Positions 26,215 to 35,084 of a stretch of DNA of 64,000 nucleotides are shown here, piece by piece. The position numbers and the translations under genes are program-made. The stretch is from Rahnella inusitata_A. GTDB taxonomy: Bacteria > Pseudomonadota > Gammaproteobacteria > Enterobacterales > Enterobacteriaceae. The number at the start of each line of letters is the position of its first letter. Position 1 is the stretch's first letter. The notes beneath the pieces are model-generated. The model saw only the letters and a list, made by a program, of their open reading frames with translations, searched no databases and had not been told where the DNA came from. Location of the stretch: NCBI RefSeq assembly GCF_965118895.1, contig NZ_CBCPJJ010000026.1:59584-123583 (forward strand). Direction: 5' to 3'.

Positions 26215-27549
26215 TTATAAGATAAAACGGCTCAGATCTTCATCAGCTACCAGCTGATCAAGGTGGCTTCTAACATAATCTGCATCAATGTTTATGGAAA
26301 TACCGTTGCTTTCACTGGCGTCGTAAGAGATATCTTCCATCAGACGCTCCAGAACGGTATGCAGACGACGCGCACCAATGTTCTCGGTGGTTTCGTTTAC
26401 CTGCCATGCCGCTTCAGCGATACGGCGGATGCCGTCAGCAGTAAAATCAATCGTCACACCTTCGGTCGCCATCAATGCTTTGTACTGATGGGTCAGGGAA
26501 GCACTTGGCTCGGTCAGGATGCGTTCGAAGTCTTCGGTCGACAGCGCCTGCAGTTCCACACGGATCGGCAAACGACCCTGCAATTCAGGGATCAGATCAG
26601 ACGGACTTGCCGTCTGGAAAGCGCCGGAGGCAATAAACAGAATGTGATCCGTTTTCACCATGCCGTGCTTGGTGGACACCGTACAGCCTTCCACCAGCGG
26701 CAGCAGGTCGCGCTGGACACCTTCGCGGGATACGTCAGGACCAGAGCTTTGTCCGCCGCGTTTACAGATTTTGTCGATTTCATCGATGAACACGATCCCG
26801 TGCTGCTCAACGGCTTCAATCGCCTGTTCTTTCAGATCTTCCGGATTCACCAGCTTTGCCGCTTCTTCTTCAATCAGCAGCTTGTAGGCTTCTTTGATTT
26901 TCAGCTTGCGCGGTTTCTGTTTCTGCCCGGCCATGTTCTGGAACATTGACTGTAGCTGGTTGGTCATTTCTTCCATGCCCGGAGGGGACATGATTTCAAC
27001 GCCCATCGGCCCGGAGGCCAGACTGATTTCGATTTCTTTGTCGTCGAGCTGACCTTCACGCAGTTTTTTGCGGAAGTTCTGGCGCGCGGCAGAAGGTTCC
27101 TGCGCTTCGTCCGGCTGGCCCCAGTTGTTTTTGGCAGGCGGGATCAGCACATCGAGAATACGTTCTTCGGCCAGTTCTTCGGCGCGATGGCGGTTTTTGT
27201 CGATCGATTGCAGACGGATCATTTTCACGGCGGAATCGGTCAGATCGCGGATAATAGAATCCACTTCTTTCCCGACGTAACCGACTTCTGTGAATTTGGT
27301 CGCTTCGACTTTAATGAACGGCGCATTGGCCAGTTTTGCCAGACGGCGGGCGATTTCGGTTTTACCCACACCGGTTGGACCGATCATCAGAATGTTTTTC
27401 GGGGTGACTTCATGGCGCAGCGCTTCGTCGAGCTGCATGCGGCGCCAGCGGTTACGCAACGCAATGGCCACGGCGCGTTTCGCCTTATCCTGACCAATGA
27501 TGTAGCTGTCTAGTTCGCTGACAATCTCGCGCGGGGTCATCTCAGACAT
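26215..27549 (-). CDS. hslU: ATP-dependent protease ATPase subunit HslU
   Basis: HslU (ClpY) is the AAA+ unfoldase that threads substrates into the HslV peptidase. The 444-residue protein has Walker A GPTGVGKT at residues 57-64. The pore loop GYVG lies near 90, the intermediate I domain at about 110-240, Walker B IVFIDEID near 253, and the sensor region QGRLPIRVEL follows. The C-terminal tail LSRFIL docks into HslV. It starts 12 bp after the hslV stop. Confidence 0.98.
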   Translation of the reverse strand: MSEMTPREIVSELDSYIIGQDKAKRAVAIALRNRWRRMQLDEALRHEVTPKNILMIGPTGVGKTEIARRLAKLANAPFIKVEATKFTEVGYVGKEVDSIIRDLTDSAVKMIRLQSIDKNRHRAEELAEERILDVLIPPAKNNWGQPDEAQEPSAARQNFRKKLREGQLDDKEIEISLASGPMGVEIMSPPGMEEMTNQLQSMFQNMAGQKQKPRKLKIKEAYKLLIEEEAAKLVNPEDLKEQAIEAVEQHGIVFIDEIDKICKRGGQSSGPDVSREGVQRDLLPLVEGCTVSTKHGMVKTDHILFIASGAFQTASPSDLIPELQGRLPIRVELQALSTEDFERILTEPSASLTHQYKALMATEGVTIDFTADGIRRIAEAAWQVNETTENIGARRLHTVLERLMEDISYDASESNGISINIDADYVRSHLDQLVADEDLSRFIL

Positions 27550-27561
27550 AATTTTCGATCC

Positions 27562-28092
27562 TTACGCTTTAGAAGACAATTCTTCGATGGTGTGGAATTG
27601 GTTGGTGTAGATACAAATGTCACCGGCGATGCTCAGCGATTTTTCGACGATATCACGCGCGCCCAGCTCGGAGTTTTCCAGCAGCGCGCGGGCAGCCGCC
27701 TGTGCATAAGGTCCACCGGAACCAATCGCGATCAGATCGTTTTCAGGCTGAATCACGTCACCGTTGCCGCTGATAATCAGCGAGGCATTTTCATCTGCGA
27801 CGGCCAGCAGCGCTTCCAAACGACGCAGCATACGGTCGGTACGCCAGTCTTTCGCCAGTTCTACAGCGGCTTTCACCAGATGACCCTGATGCATTTCCAG
27901 TTTGCGCTCGAACAGCTCAAACAGCGTGAAGGCATCAGCCGTACCGCCGGCAAAGCCCGCGATCACTTTATCGTTATACAGGCGACGTACTTTTTTCACG
28001 TTGCCCTTCATGACGGTATTTCCCAATGTGGCCTGGCCATCACCACCGATAACGACCTTGCCGTTGCGGCGTACACTTACAATTGTTGTCAC
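27562..28092 (-). CDS. hslV: ATP-dependent protease proteolytic subunit HslV
   Basis: HslV (ClpQ) is a proteasome-like threonine peptidase forming a double hexamer. The 176-residue protein starts with GTG at 28092, so that removal of Met exposes the catalytic Thr in TTIVSVRRNG. AGGAAC lies 8 nt upstream. The match to E. coli HslV is very high, including GGDGQATLGNTVMKGN and GSGGPYAQAAARALL. An upstream ATG extension of 17 codons is rejected since it would bury the catalytic Thr. It is first in the hslVU operon. Confidence 0.97.
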   Translation of the reverse strand: MTTIVSVRRNGKVVIGGDGQATLGNTVMKGNVKKVRRLYNDKVIAGFAGGTADAFTLFELFERKLEMHQGHLVKAAVELAKDWRTDRMLRRLEALLAVADENASLIISGNGDVIQPENDLIAIGSGGPYAQAAARALLENSELGARDIVEKSLSIAGDICIYTNQFHTIEELSSKA

Positions 28093-28130
28093 GAGCGGTT
28101 CCTCGTTGCAGACGGGAAAGATCCCCGCAG

Positions 28131-28161
28131 GCTTGTGGGACACGCTGTGTGTCTCACAAGC
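28131..28161 (-). promoter_or_regulatory. Stem-loop in the hslVU 5' untranslated region
   Basis: Arms 28131-28143 and 28149-28161 form a 13-bp stem with one mismatch and a 5-base loop, about 40 nt before the hslV start. E. coli hslVU mRNA is known to carry a stabilising 5' stem-loop; this looks like its counterpart. Confidence 0.65.
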
Positions 28162-28207
28162 TTACGAGGCATATTGAAAGTATAGATTGGGGAAGGATTA
28201 CGGGTTT

Positions 28208-29164
28208 TCAACCCCCGGTTGCGAGGGGAATGCAACCGGAGATGCCTGCGTTCTTCAGGCGGGCTAAGGTGCTGTCGGCACCTGAACGATTGTTATAAGG
28301 GCCGATTACGACGCGATTCCAGCCGCCGCCAGTGGTGATACGGCCTTCAAAACCTTCGAAAGCCAGCTTGGCGCGCTGGGATTCCGCCTGTTCGGTACCG
28401 TGGAAGGAACCGCACTGAACCATAAAGCGCTGGGTTTTTTCCTGCTCTTTCGGTTTCTCCGGGGCAACCTGCGTGATCGCAGCAGGTTGCTGCGTTTTAG
28501 GTTGTTCCTTCGGCTGCTCTTTCACCGTTTCTTTCGGCACAGGTTTTGGCTTCGGCTGTACCGGTTGTGTCTGAACCTGAGCCTGCGGCGCCCGTACCGG
28601 CTGGGTTTGCGGTGTGTACGTTGGCTGCTGCTGGACCTGACGCGGCTGGGTCTGCACCGGCTGCTGCTGCGTATAAGTCGGCTGCTGTTGTTGCTGAACC
28701 TGACGCTGCGCTGGCGCAGTACGCGTGGCCTGATTCGGATCGTTATACGGCACTTCAGACAGCTGTGTTGGCGTCTGGCGCATATCGGCCTGCATCTGCT
28801 CAAGCAGCTGACGTTGTTCCGGCGTCAGCTGAGTTTTGGATTCTACCTGGCCGCCCGCCGTCGGTTCTGTTGGCGTGGTGACGCCCATCTGACGGTTTTC
28901 CAGTTCTTTAATATAGCGCCAGCGTTCTTCCGGTTTAGGCGGCAAGCCGTTACCCGGACGAACAGGATGGGTTGGCACGACGACGGCTTCTTCGTGCTTA
29001 TTGTGAGCAATAAAATAGAGGCCACCGACAAACACCACCAGCACCGCAACGGCTAACACCACCATGGTTTTGGAGATCGTTGTGGAATTGCGTTTTTTAC
29101 TCCGGCTGGTACTTTTCCGCCGCGCTCCTGAGCGCCCACGGCTTACATAGTCTTTCTGTGCCAC
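28208..29164 (-). CDS. ftsN: Cell division protein FtsN
   Basis: FtsN is the late divisome protein that triggers septal peptidoglycan synthesis through FtsA and FtsQLB-FtsWI. The 318-residue bitopic protein has a basic cytoplasmic tail (MAQKDYVSRGRSGARR) and a membrane helix at about 33-53. The essential periplasmic segment around EERWRYIKELENRQ follows. A long Gln/Pro/Thr-rich linker leads to a C-terminal SPOR domain (about 240-318, RFMVQCGSFHGTEQAE) that binds denuded glycan. The linker is low complexity and differs from E. coli in sequence. Confidence 0.96.
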   Translation of the reverse strand: MAQKDYVSRGRSGARRKSTSRSKKRNSTTISKTMVVLAVAVLVVFVGGLYFIAHNKHEEAVVVPTHPVRPGNGLPPKPEERWRYIKELENRQMGVTTPTEPTAGGQVESKTQLTPEQRQLLEQMQADMRQTPTQLSEVPYNDPNQATRTAPAQRQVQQQQQPTYTQQQPVQTQPRQVQQQPTYTPQTQPVRAPQAQVQTQPVQPKPKPVPKETVKEQPKEQPKTQQPAAITQVAPEKPKEQEKTQRFMVQCGSFHGTEQAESQRAKLAFEGFEGRITTGGGWNRVVIGPYNNRSGADSTLARLKNAGISGCIPLATGG

Positions 29165-29267
29165 TATCGTTTCGCTGTGTCGTGATGATTAAAGAAGAAG
29201 TGCGTCATGTTACTTAACCCTGAACATTTACTGAAATTAAAACTTCATGATTGGATAAAAAAACAAC

Positions 29268-30296
29268 TCACGCTTTGGGTGCTGCTGTACTTTCGCGAAC
29301 GATGAGCTCGCTGTCGAGCAGCAGTGAACCGTTTTGTCCCGGATTCCCTTGTAACTGTTCAAGTAATAATAACATGGCCTGTTGACCAAGCTGGAATCTG
29401 GGCTGCGCCACGGTGGTCAGCGGAGGGTCGGTGAACTGACTGGCTTTGATGTCATCGAACCCGACAATCGACAGATCTCTGGGAATATTTAGACCCATTT
29501 TCTTCGCCTGGAACATCGCACCAATCGCCATCACGTCGTTGTGGCAGAAAATCGCCGTCGGCGGCGTCGGCTGTGACATCAGCTCAATAACCGCTTGTGC
29601 GCCTGATTCATAGCTAAAATCACCATGCACGGTCAGCCCGCTTTCGACGCTCATGCCGTTACGGCGTAGTGCCTGAACGTAGCCCTGTGAACGGTACTGG
29701 CACAGCGGCATGTGTTTCGGACCGGCAATGCAGGCAATGCGCTGATGCCCGAGCTTAAGCAGATAATGCACGGCTTCGAAGGCGGCGGTCAGGTTGTCGA
29801 TGTGTACGGTCGGCAACTCGAGTTCCGGCGCAAATTCATTGGCCATCACCATTGGCGGCAAATTACGTTGTTCTTCTTTGCTGGCGTCGAAAGGTAAATC
29901 GGAGCCGAGCAGAAGCATGCCGTCAATTTGTTTGGTGATGATCAGATTGATGAAGGTTTTTTCCTGCTGGTTCTGATGAGCGCAGTCACCGATAAGCACC
30001 AGATAGCCACTTTTCGCCGCCGTATGCTCGATCCCCTGGATCAAATCGGCAAAAAATGGATCGCAGATATCCGGGACGATCACCAGAATCGTGCGTGATT
30101 CGTTGCGTTTCAAATTGCGTGACATGGCATGAGGGGAATATCCCACGGCCATGACCGCCTGATCCACTTTCTGACGGGTGGAAGCGGAGACTTTTTCCGG
30201 ATTCATTAACGCGCGGGATACCGTTGCTGTTGAAACGCCTGCCTGTTCAGCCACATCTTTCATTGTCGCGGCGGGTAATTCTTTCTTGTGCTCCAA
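29268..30296 (-). CDS. cytR: LacI-family repressor CytR
   Basis: CytR represses nucleoside uptake and catabolism genes together with CRP and is released by cytidine. The 342-residue product has the HTH TMKDVAEQAGVSTATVSRAL at residues 11-30. The hallmark NESRTILVIVPDICDPFF opens a periplasmic-binding-like domain nearly identical in stretches to E. coli. I chose TTG 30296: AAGGAG lies 7 nt upstream, and the 12 residues before the HTH align one-to-one with E. coli CytR. An upstream ATG adds 15 unmatched residues. Confidence 0.95.
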   Translation of the reverse strand: MEHKKELPAATMKDVAEQAGVSTATVSRALMNPEKVSASTRQKVDQAVMAVGYSPHAMSRNLKRNESRTILVIVPDICDPFFADLIQGIEHTAAKSGYLVLIGDCAHQNQQEKTFINLIITKQIDGMLLLGSDLPFDASKEEQRNLPPMVMANEFAPELELPTVHIDNLTAAFEAVHYLLKLGHQRIACIAGPKHMPLCQYRSQGYVQALRRNGMSVESGLTVHGDFSYESGAQAVIELMSQPTPPTAIFCHNDVMAIGAMFQAKKMGLNIPRDLSIVGFDDIKASQFTDPPLTTVAQPRFQLGQQAMLLLLEQLQGNPGQNGSLLLDSELIVRESTAAPKA

Positions 30297-30379
30297 CGCA
30301 TCTCTCCTTGCAACTGCATCAAACGGACACGACAACATCAACCTTCCTTACCTGCTACGCCTGCGTGCTGTGTAGCTCA

Positions 30380-30401
30380 TCACATTCTAAACAGAATGTG
30401 A
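30380..30401. repeat. Perfect 9-bp inverted repeat upstream of cytR
   Basis: TCACATTCT and AGAATGTGA flank the spacer AAAC. No T-run follows on either strand, so it may be an operator or a leader hairpin rather than a terminator. It lies 84 bp upstream of the cytR start codon. Confidence 0.6.
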
Positions 30402-30490
30402 GTAGGATTTGTTACCTAATTTGCATGAAAAGTGTGATGCAGATGCTTTTTTTCGATCCATCACGCAGAAATCCCAAGGTTTTATAGGAA

Positions 30491-32686
30491 TTAGCTGTCG
30501 ATGGGATCCACATCCAGCGTCCATTTCACCTTTCTGGCCTGCGGCAGGCTGGCGATAAGCGGCTGAGAACTCTTGATCAAATGCTGTAAAACGCGACGGG
30601 AAGGATGCTGTAATAACAGCTGCCAGCGGAAGCGGCCGTTGCGTTTAGCCGCGAGTGCGGGAACCGGCCCTAAAATCCACAGCGAATCATCTTTCAGCGG
30701 GCTGGATTCCAGCAAATTACGTAACTGCTGGAGGAACAGCGGGGCTTGCTGATTATCGTGATCTTCAGAGCGGATCAGGATATGGCTGGTGTAAGGCGGT
30801 AAAAAGACGCTTTTGCGCTCGGCGAGCGTCTGCCGGGCAAATTCGTCATAACCTTTTTGCAGTAAAACCTGCAACAGCGGATGTTCAGGATGGTGGGTTT
30901 GCAGCACCACTTCGCCCTGTTTACCGGCGCGGCCTGCGCGGCCTGACACCTGTGTATACAGCTGGGCAAAGCGTTCTGCCGAGCGGAAATCCGCCGAGAA
31001 TAGCGCGCCGTCGACGTCCAGCAGTGACACCAGCGTAACGTCGGGGAAGTGATGACCTTTCGCCAGCATTTGCGTGCCGATAAGAATGCGGGCACCGCCG
31101 CGGTGGATTTCGTTCAGATGCAGTTCCAGCGAACCTTTACGGCTGGTGGTATCGCGGTCGATACGGGTAATCGGCGTATCCGGAAACAGTGGCGCGAGTT
31201 CGTTTTCCAGCTGTTCTGTGCCGACGCCGACGGAAACCAGTTGCGTCGAGCCGCAGTGCGGACACTGATGCGGCACCGCACGCTGGCTGTCGCAGTGATG
31301 ACAGCGCAGCTGGCGCTGGTTCTGATGAATTGTGTAATAGTGATCGCAGCGCTGACACTCGGCTATCCACCCGCACTCATGGCACAGCAGGGCAGGCGCG
31401 TAGCCACGACGGTTGAGGAACAGCATGACCTGATTATCGGCTTTCAGATGCTCATGCATTTTCTGGATCAGCGGCTGCGACAGCCCGACTTTCAGCTGCA
31501 ACCCTTTCAGATCAAGCAGATTCTGCCGGGCGAGCTTAGCGTTACCGGCGCGCTTGGTCAGCTTCAGCTGGCGATATTTTCCCAGTTCAACGTTATGTAA
31601 CGTTTCCAGCGCGGGCGTCGCCGAGCCCATGATAATAGGAATGTTTTCTGCGTGAGCGCGGTACACCGCCAGATCGCGGGCGTGATAGCGCCAGCCTTCC
31701 TGCTGCTTATAAGAGCTGTCGTGTTCTTCATCGATGATGATCACGCCAAGGCGGGCAAACGGCGTAAACAGCGAAGAACGCGTGCCGATCACAATACCCG
31801 CTTCGCCGTTGCGGGCGCGCAGCCAGACGGCGAGACGTTCGCTGTCATTGAGGCCGGAATGCAGGACATCCACAGGCGCACTAAAACGTTCGCGAAAGCG
31901 GGCGATAGTCTGCGGCGTCAGGCCGATTTCCGGCACCATCACCAGCGCCTGCCGCCCCTGTTCGAGGATGTTTTCCAGCACGCTGAGATACACTTCTGTC
32001 TTACCCGAACCGGTTACACCGGCCAGCAGCCAGGCGGAAAATTGCTGATCTTCACTGCGGATTGCCCCAACGGCAGTGGCCTGTTCAGTGTTCAGACGTA
32101 AACGCTCGCCGACCACCGAAAAATCTTTGCGCCAGTCTGCAGCGTCGGGCGCGATGCTGCGTAAATCCGTCAGCCCTTTCGCCCGCAGCGCCTGCAACGC
32201 CGTATCGGTGAGATCCAGATCCGCGACCTGATGACGGTACACCGGTTTTTGCATCAACGCGGCCATCGCCTGCTGCTGTTTTGGCGCACGCTTGAGCGAA
32301 TCGAGCGGCGTCGCGCGCCCCTGCTCGGTGGCGAACCATTGCCACAACGGCGTCAGCTCGGCGGGTTTCCCCTGTCTCAGCAACACCGGCAGCGCGTGGA
32401 ACAGCACTTCACCAATCGGGAAATGGTAATAATCGGCGGCCCAGAACAGGATGCGCCACAAATCGGGGGTAAAAAGGCTGGTGCGGTCGAGCACATCGCG
32501 CACGGGTTTCAGCTTCTCCAGACCGAATTCGCTGGAGTCACTGATCTTCGTCACAATACCAATCGCGTCGCGTTTACCAAAAGGCACACTGACCCGACAA
32601 CCCTGCGTCACCTGCATTCCGGGTGGCAGTAAATAATCGAAAGTACGGGCAAGCGGAACAGGTAAAGCAACGTGGGCAACAGGCAT
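30491..32686 (-). CDS. priA: Primosomal protein PriA (replication restart helicase)
   Basis: PriA recognises stalled forks and D-loops, unwinds DNA 3' to 5' and loads the PriB-DnaT-DnaC primosome. The 731-residue protein begins MPVAHVALPVPLARTFDYLL with the DNA-binding domain. Walker A GVTGSGKTE lies near 228, the DEEH box in IIDEEHDSSYK, and motif III in MGSATPALE. Two zinc clusters are CHECGWIAECQRC and CHHCDSQRAVPHQCPHC. ATG 32686 aligns with E. coli; a 45-codon extension upstream is rejected. It is divergent from rpmE. Confidence 0.97.
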   Translation of the reverse strand: MPVAHVALPVPLARTFDYLLPPGMQVTQGCRVSVPFGKRDAIGIVTKISDSSEFGLEKLKPVRDVLDRTSLFTPDLWRILFWAADYYHFPIGEVLFHALPVLLRQGKPAELTPLWQWFATEQGRATPLDSLKRAPKQQQAMAALMQKPVYRHQVADLDLTDTALQALRAKGLTDLRSIAPDAADWRKDFSVVGERLRLNTEQATAVGAIRSEDQQFSAWLLAGVTGSGKTEVYLSVLENILEQGRQALVMVPEIGLTPQTIARFRERFSAPVDVLHSGLNDSERLAVWLRARNGEAGIVIGTRSSLFTPFARLGVIIIDEEHDSSYKQQEGWRYHARDLAVYRAHAENIPIIMGSATPALETLHNVELGKYRQLKLTKRAGNAKLARQNLLDLKGLQLKVGLSQPLIQKMHEHLKADNQVMLFLNRRGYAPALLCHECGWIAECQRCDHYYTIHQNQRQLRCHHCDSQRAVPHQCPHCGSTQLVSVGVGTEQLENELAPLFPDTPITRIDRDTTSRKGSLELHLNEIHRGGARILIGTQMLAKGHHFPDVTLVSLLDVDGALFSADFRSAERFAQLYTQVSGRAGRAGKQGEVVLQTHHPEHPLLQVLLQKGYDEFARQTLAERKSVFLPPYTSHILIRSEDHDNQQAPLFLQQLRNLLESSPLKDDSLWILGPVPALAAKRNGRFRWQLLLQHPSRRVLQHLIKSSQPLIASLPQARKVKWTLDVDPIDS

Positions 32687-32887
32687 CGGGGGTCCAGACT
32701 TTAAAAAAATGACGAGATAGTGTACACTGAGTCCTTCGAAATGCATGAACATCATTGCGCGGCTATCAGAGATTCTGTATGATTCGCCGCCTTTAGTGCA
32801 TTTCGTACTAAAGCCTATCATCCACTACGCGTGGTGTCTGACGGAACAGGGTTGGATAGCGACGCGGCCTTAAGAAGAGGTTTTCCC

Positions 32888-33100
32888 ATGAAACAAGGTA
32901 TTCACCCTAAATACGTAGAAATTACTGCAAACTGCTCATGCGGTAATGTTATCAAAACTCACTCAACTGTGGGTCACGACCTGAACCTGGACGTTTGTGG
33001 CGAATGCCACCCGTTCTATACTGGTAAGCAACGTGAAGTCGCTACCGGTGGCCGTGTTGACCGCTTTAACAAGCGTTTCAGCGTGCCAAGCAGCAAATAA
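32888..33100 (+). CDS. rpmE: 50S ribosomal protein L31 (zinc-binding type)
   Basis: L31 bridges the ribosomal subunits. The 70-residue protein has the four zinc-ligand cysteines in CSCGN and CGECHPF, so it is the zinc-containing form, not the YkgM-like paralogue. ATG 32888 follows AGAGG; 19 upstream codons are excluded. The leader between priA and rpmE holds a small hairpin (32791-32797 with 32807-32813). Confidence 0.97.
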   Translation: MKQGIHPKYVEITANCSCGNVIKTHSTVGHDLNLDVCGECHPFYTGKQREVATGGRVDRFNKRFSVPSSK

Positions 33101-33118
33101 TATTGCTGGCTTGAGAGC

Positions 33119-33146
33119 AAAAAAAGGCGCCGATGGCGCCTTTTTT
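33119..33146. terminator. Bidirectional terminator after rpmE
   Basis: AAAAAAGGCGCC pairs with GGCGCCTTTTTT across a 3-base loop; it can serve both rpmE and the convergent metJ. Confidence 0.92.
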
Positions 33147-33265
33147 GTTGCCTGTCGTTTTACATCCCGCCAGACAAATCTTCCTGATGAAATCCTGCGT
33201 TAATCATCCGATACACTGAAACCCGCACAATCATCCGCACGGGATTTTCAGCTGTAATCAGCTCA

Positions 33266-33583
33266 TCAATATTCCCAGGTATCAGGATCCACACCCAGTT
33301 CACGCATCAGGATCTTCGCCGCTTCCGGGATTTCGTCACTGCGTTCTTTACGCAGGTCTTCGTCATTCGGCAAAGGCTGACCGGTAAAGGCATGCAGGAA
33401 AGCCTCACACAATAATTCACTGTTGGTCGCATGACGCAGGTTGTTGACCTGACGACGGGTGCGTTCATCGGTGAGAATTTTGAGGACTTTCAGCGGAATG
33501 GATACCGTGATTTTCTTAACTTGTTCGCTTTTCTTACCGTGTTCAGCGTAAGGGCTGACATATTCGCCGTTCCACTCAGCCAT
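33266..33583 (-). CDS. metJ: Methionine repressor MetJ
   Basis: MetJ is the ribbon-helix-helix repressor of methionine genes, with S-adenosylmethionine as corepressor. The 105-residue protein begins MAEWNGEYVSPYAEHGKKSEQ. It has the DNA-contacting strand KKITVSIPLKVLKILTDERTRRQVNNLRH, nearly identical to E. coli. ATG 33583 gives the family start. It is divergent from metB, sharing an intergenic region with MetJ boxes, so it probably autoregulates. Confidence 0.97.
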   Translation of the reverse strand: MAEWNGEYVSPYAEHGKKSEQVKKITVSIPLKVLKILTDERTRRQVNNLRHATNSELLCEAFLHAFTGQPLPNDEDLRKERSDEIPEAAKILMRELGVDPDTWEY

Positions 33584-33837
33584 GGGACACCTTAAATTTA
33601 TCAAAAAATAAAATTCTGAAAACCCGGCGATTATGCCCGATTTTCACTGTTCTCACTAAGCAAATGTCCGTATTTAACAGGGTTATCTCACGATTTTCCC
33701 TGCGGCATTGTGCATTTTGTCGCCTGACGCAGGCTTGTGTTCAGTGGCCTGTGCGTCCGCGATCGGCCAGACATTCTCATAACGCCATAATTTTAGCGGG
33801 TATTGCGCCGTTGCTCAATCTATACGCAAAGAAGTTT

Positions 33838-33861
33838 AGATGTCCAGATGTATTGACGTCT
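33838..33861. promoter_or_regulatory. MetJ operator (three tandem met boxes) between metJ and metB
   Basis: Three abutting 8-mers, AGATGTCC, AGATGTAT and TGACGTCT, fit the met box consensus AGACGTCT. They lie 61 bp before metB and can control both divergent genes. The remainder of the 338-bp metJ-metB gap shows no gene. Confidence 0.88.
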
Positions 33862-33921
33862 ATAACTGCGGGCGTTACTCTTTATCTCCTCACCCTTCGC
33901 ATATCGCAGGAAGAAAAGACT

Positions 33922-35082
33922 ATGACGCACAAGCAAGCCACCATTGCCGTGGGCAGTGGCCTGAACAATGATCAGCAGTATGGTTGTGTAGTTCCGCCCA
34001 TCGCGCTTTCCAGCACCTACAACTTTGAAGACTTCAATCAGCCAAGAGCCCACGATTATTCACGCCGCGGTAACCCGACGCGTGATATCGCTCAGCGTGC
34101 ACTGGCGGATCTGGAAGGCGGCGCGGGCGCGGTACTGACCAGCAGTGGTATGTCTGCGATTCATCTGGTGTGTACGGTCTTTCTGAAACCTGGCGATTTA
34201 CTGCTGGCCCCGCACGACTGTTACGGCGGCAGCTATCGTTTGTTCGACAGCCTGAGCAAGCGCGGCGCGTATCGCGTACGTTTTGTCGATCAGGGTGATC
34301 CGCTGGCGCTGGCCGAAGCGCTGAAGGAAAAACCGGCGCTGGTGCTGATCGAAACCCCGAGCAATCCGCTGCTGCGCGTGGTGGATATTCAGGCGATTTG
34401 CACGGCATCTCATGAAGCGGGTGCGTTGACGGTCGTTGATAACACCTTCCTCAGCCCGGCGCTGCAAAACCCGTTGCAGCTCGGTGCGGATTTAGTTGTT
34501 CATTCTTGTACTAAATATCTTAACGGCCATTCTGATGTGGTCGCCGGTACGGTAATATCTAAGACCGCTGAACATGCGACGGAACTGGCCTGGTGGGCAA
34601 ACAACATCGGCGTCACCGCCGCCGCCTTTGACAGCTATCTGTTGCTGCGTGGTCTGCGCACGTTAACGGTTCGCGTGAAACAGCAGCAGGAAAATGCACT
34701 GGCGATTGTGGCTTATTTACAACAGCAATCGCAGGTCAAAAAGCTGTATCATCCGTCGCTGCCGGAAAACCAGGGGCATGACATTGCCCGCCGTCAGCAA
34801 CGTGGCTTTGGCGCGATGATCAGTTTTGAATTTAACGGTGATGAAGCGCAGCTGCGTCATTTCCTGAAAGAATTGAAGTTATTTACCCTCGCAGAATCCT
34901 TGGGAGGTGTCGAAAGCCTGATTTCTCATACCGCCACCATGACGCACGCCGGTATGGCGCCTGAGGCGCGTAAAGCCGCCGGGATTTCTGACAGCTTGCT
35001 CCGTATTTCTGTAGGTCTTGAAGACAGTGAAGATTTGATTGCTGATCTGGAACACGCATTCCAGTCAGTGGCAACGAGGTAA
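33922..35082 (+). CDS. metB: Cystathionine gamma-synthase
   Basis: MetB condenses O-succinylhomoserine with cysteine to cystathionine using PLP. The 386-residue protein, the same length as in E. coli, has the PLP Lys198 in SCTKYLNGHSD. It also has the substrate segment RHDYSRRGNPTRD-like HDYSRRGNPT and the LGGVESLISHTATMTHA signature. ATG 33922 is the E. coli-type start; an 86-codon extension upstream would run through the MetJ boxes. It ends 2 bp before metL. Confidence 0.96.
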   Translation: MTHKQATIAVGSGLNNDQQYGCVVPPIALSSTYNFEDFNQPRAHDYSRRGNPTRDIAQRALADLEGGAGAVLTSSGMSAIHLVCTVFLKPGDLLLAPHDCYGGSYRLFDSLSKRGAYRVRFVDQGDPLALAEALKEKPALVLIETPSNPLLRVVDIQAICTASHEAGALTVVDNTFLSPALQNPLQLGADLVVHSCTKYLNGHSDVVAGTVISKTAEHATELAWWANNIGVTAAAFDSYLLLRGLRTLTVRVKQQQENALAIVAYLQQQSQVKKLYHPSLPENQGHDIARRQQRGFGAMISFEFNGDEAQLRHFLKELKLFTLAESLGGVESLISHTATMTHAGMAPEARKAAGISDSLLRISVGLEDSEDLIADLEHAFQSVATR

Positions 35083-35084
35083 GT

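Noticed and set aside
28400..29056. 218-codon ORF antisense to ftsN
   Set aside because: Its Arg/Leu-rich repeats mirror the Gln/Pro-rich FtsN linker codons; not a gene.
31049..31600. 183-codon ORF antisense to priA
   Set aside because: Shadow frame; priA motifs on the other strand are intact.
33664..33921. 86-codon N-terminal extension of metB
   Set aside because: It would translate through the MetJ boxes; the protein aligns with E. coli MetB from ATG 33922.
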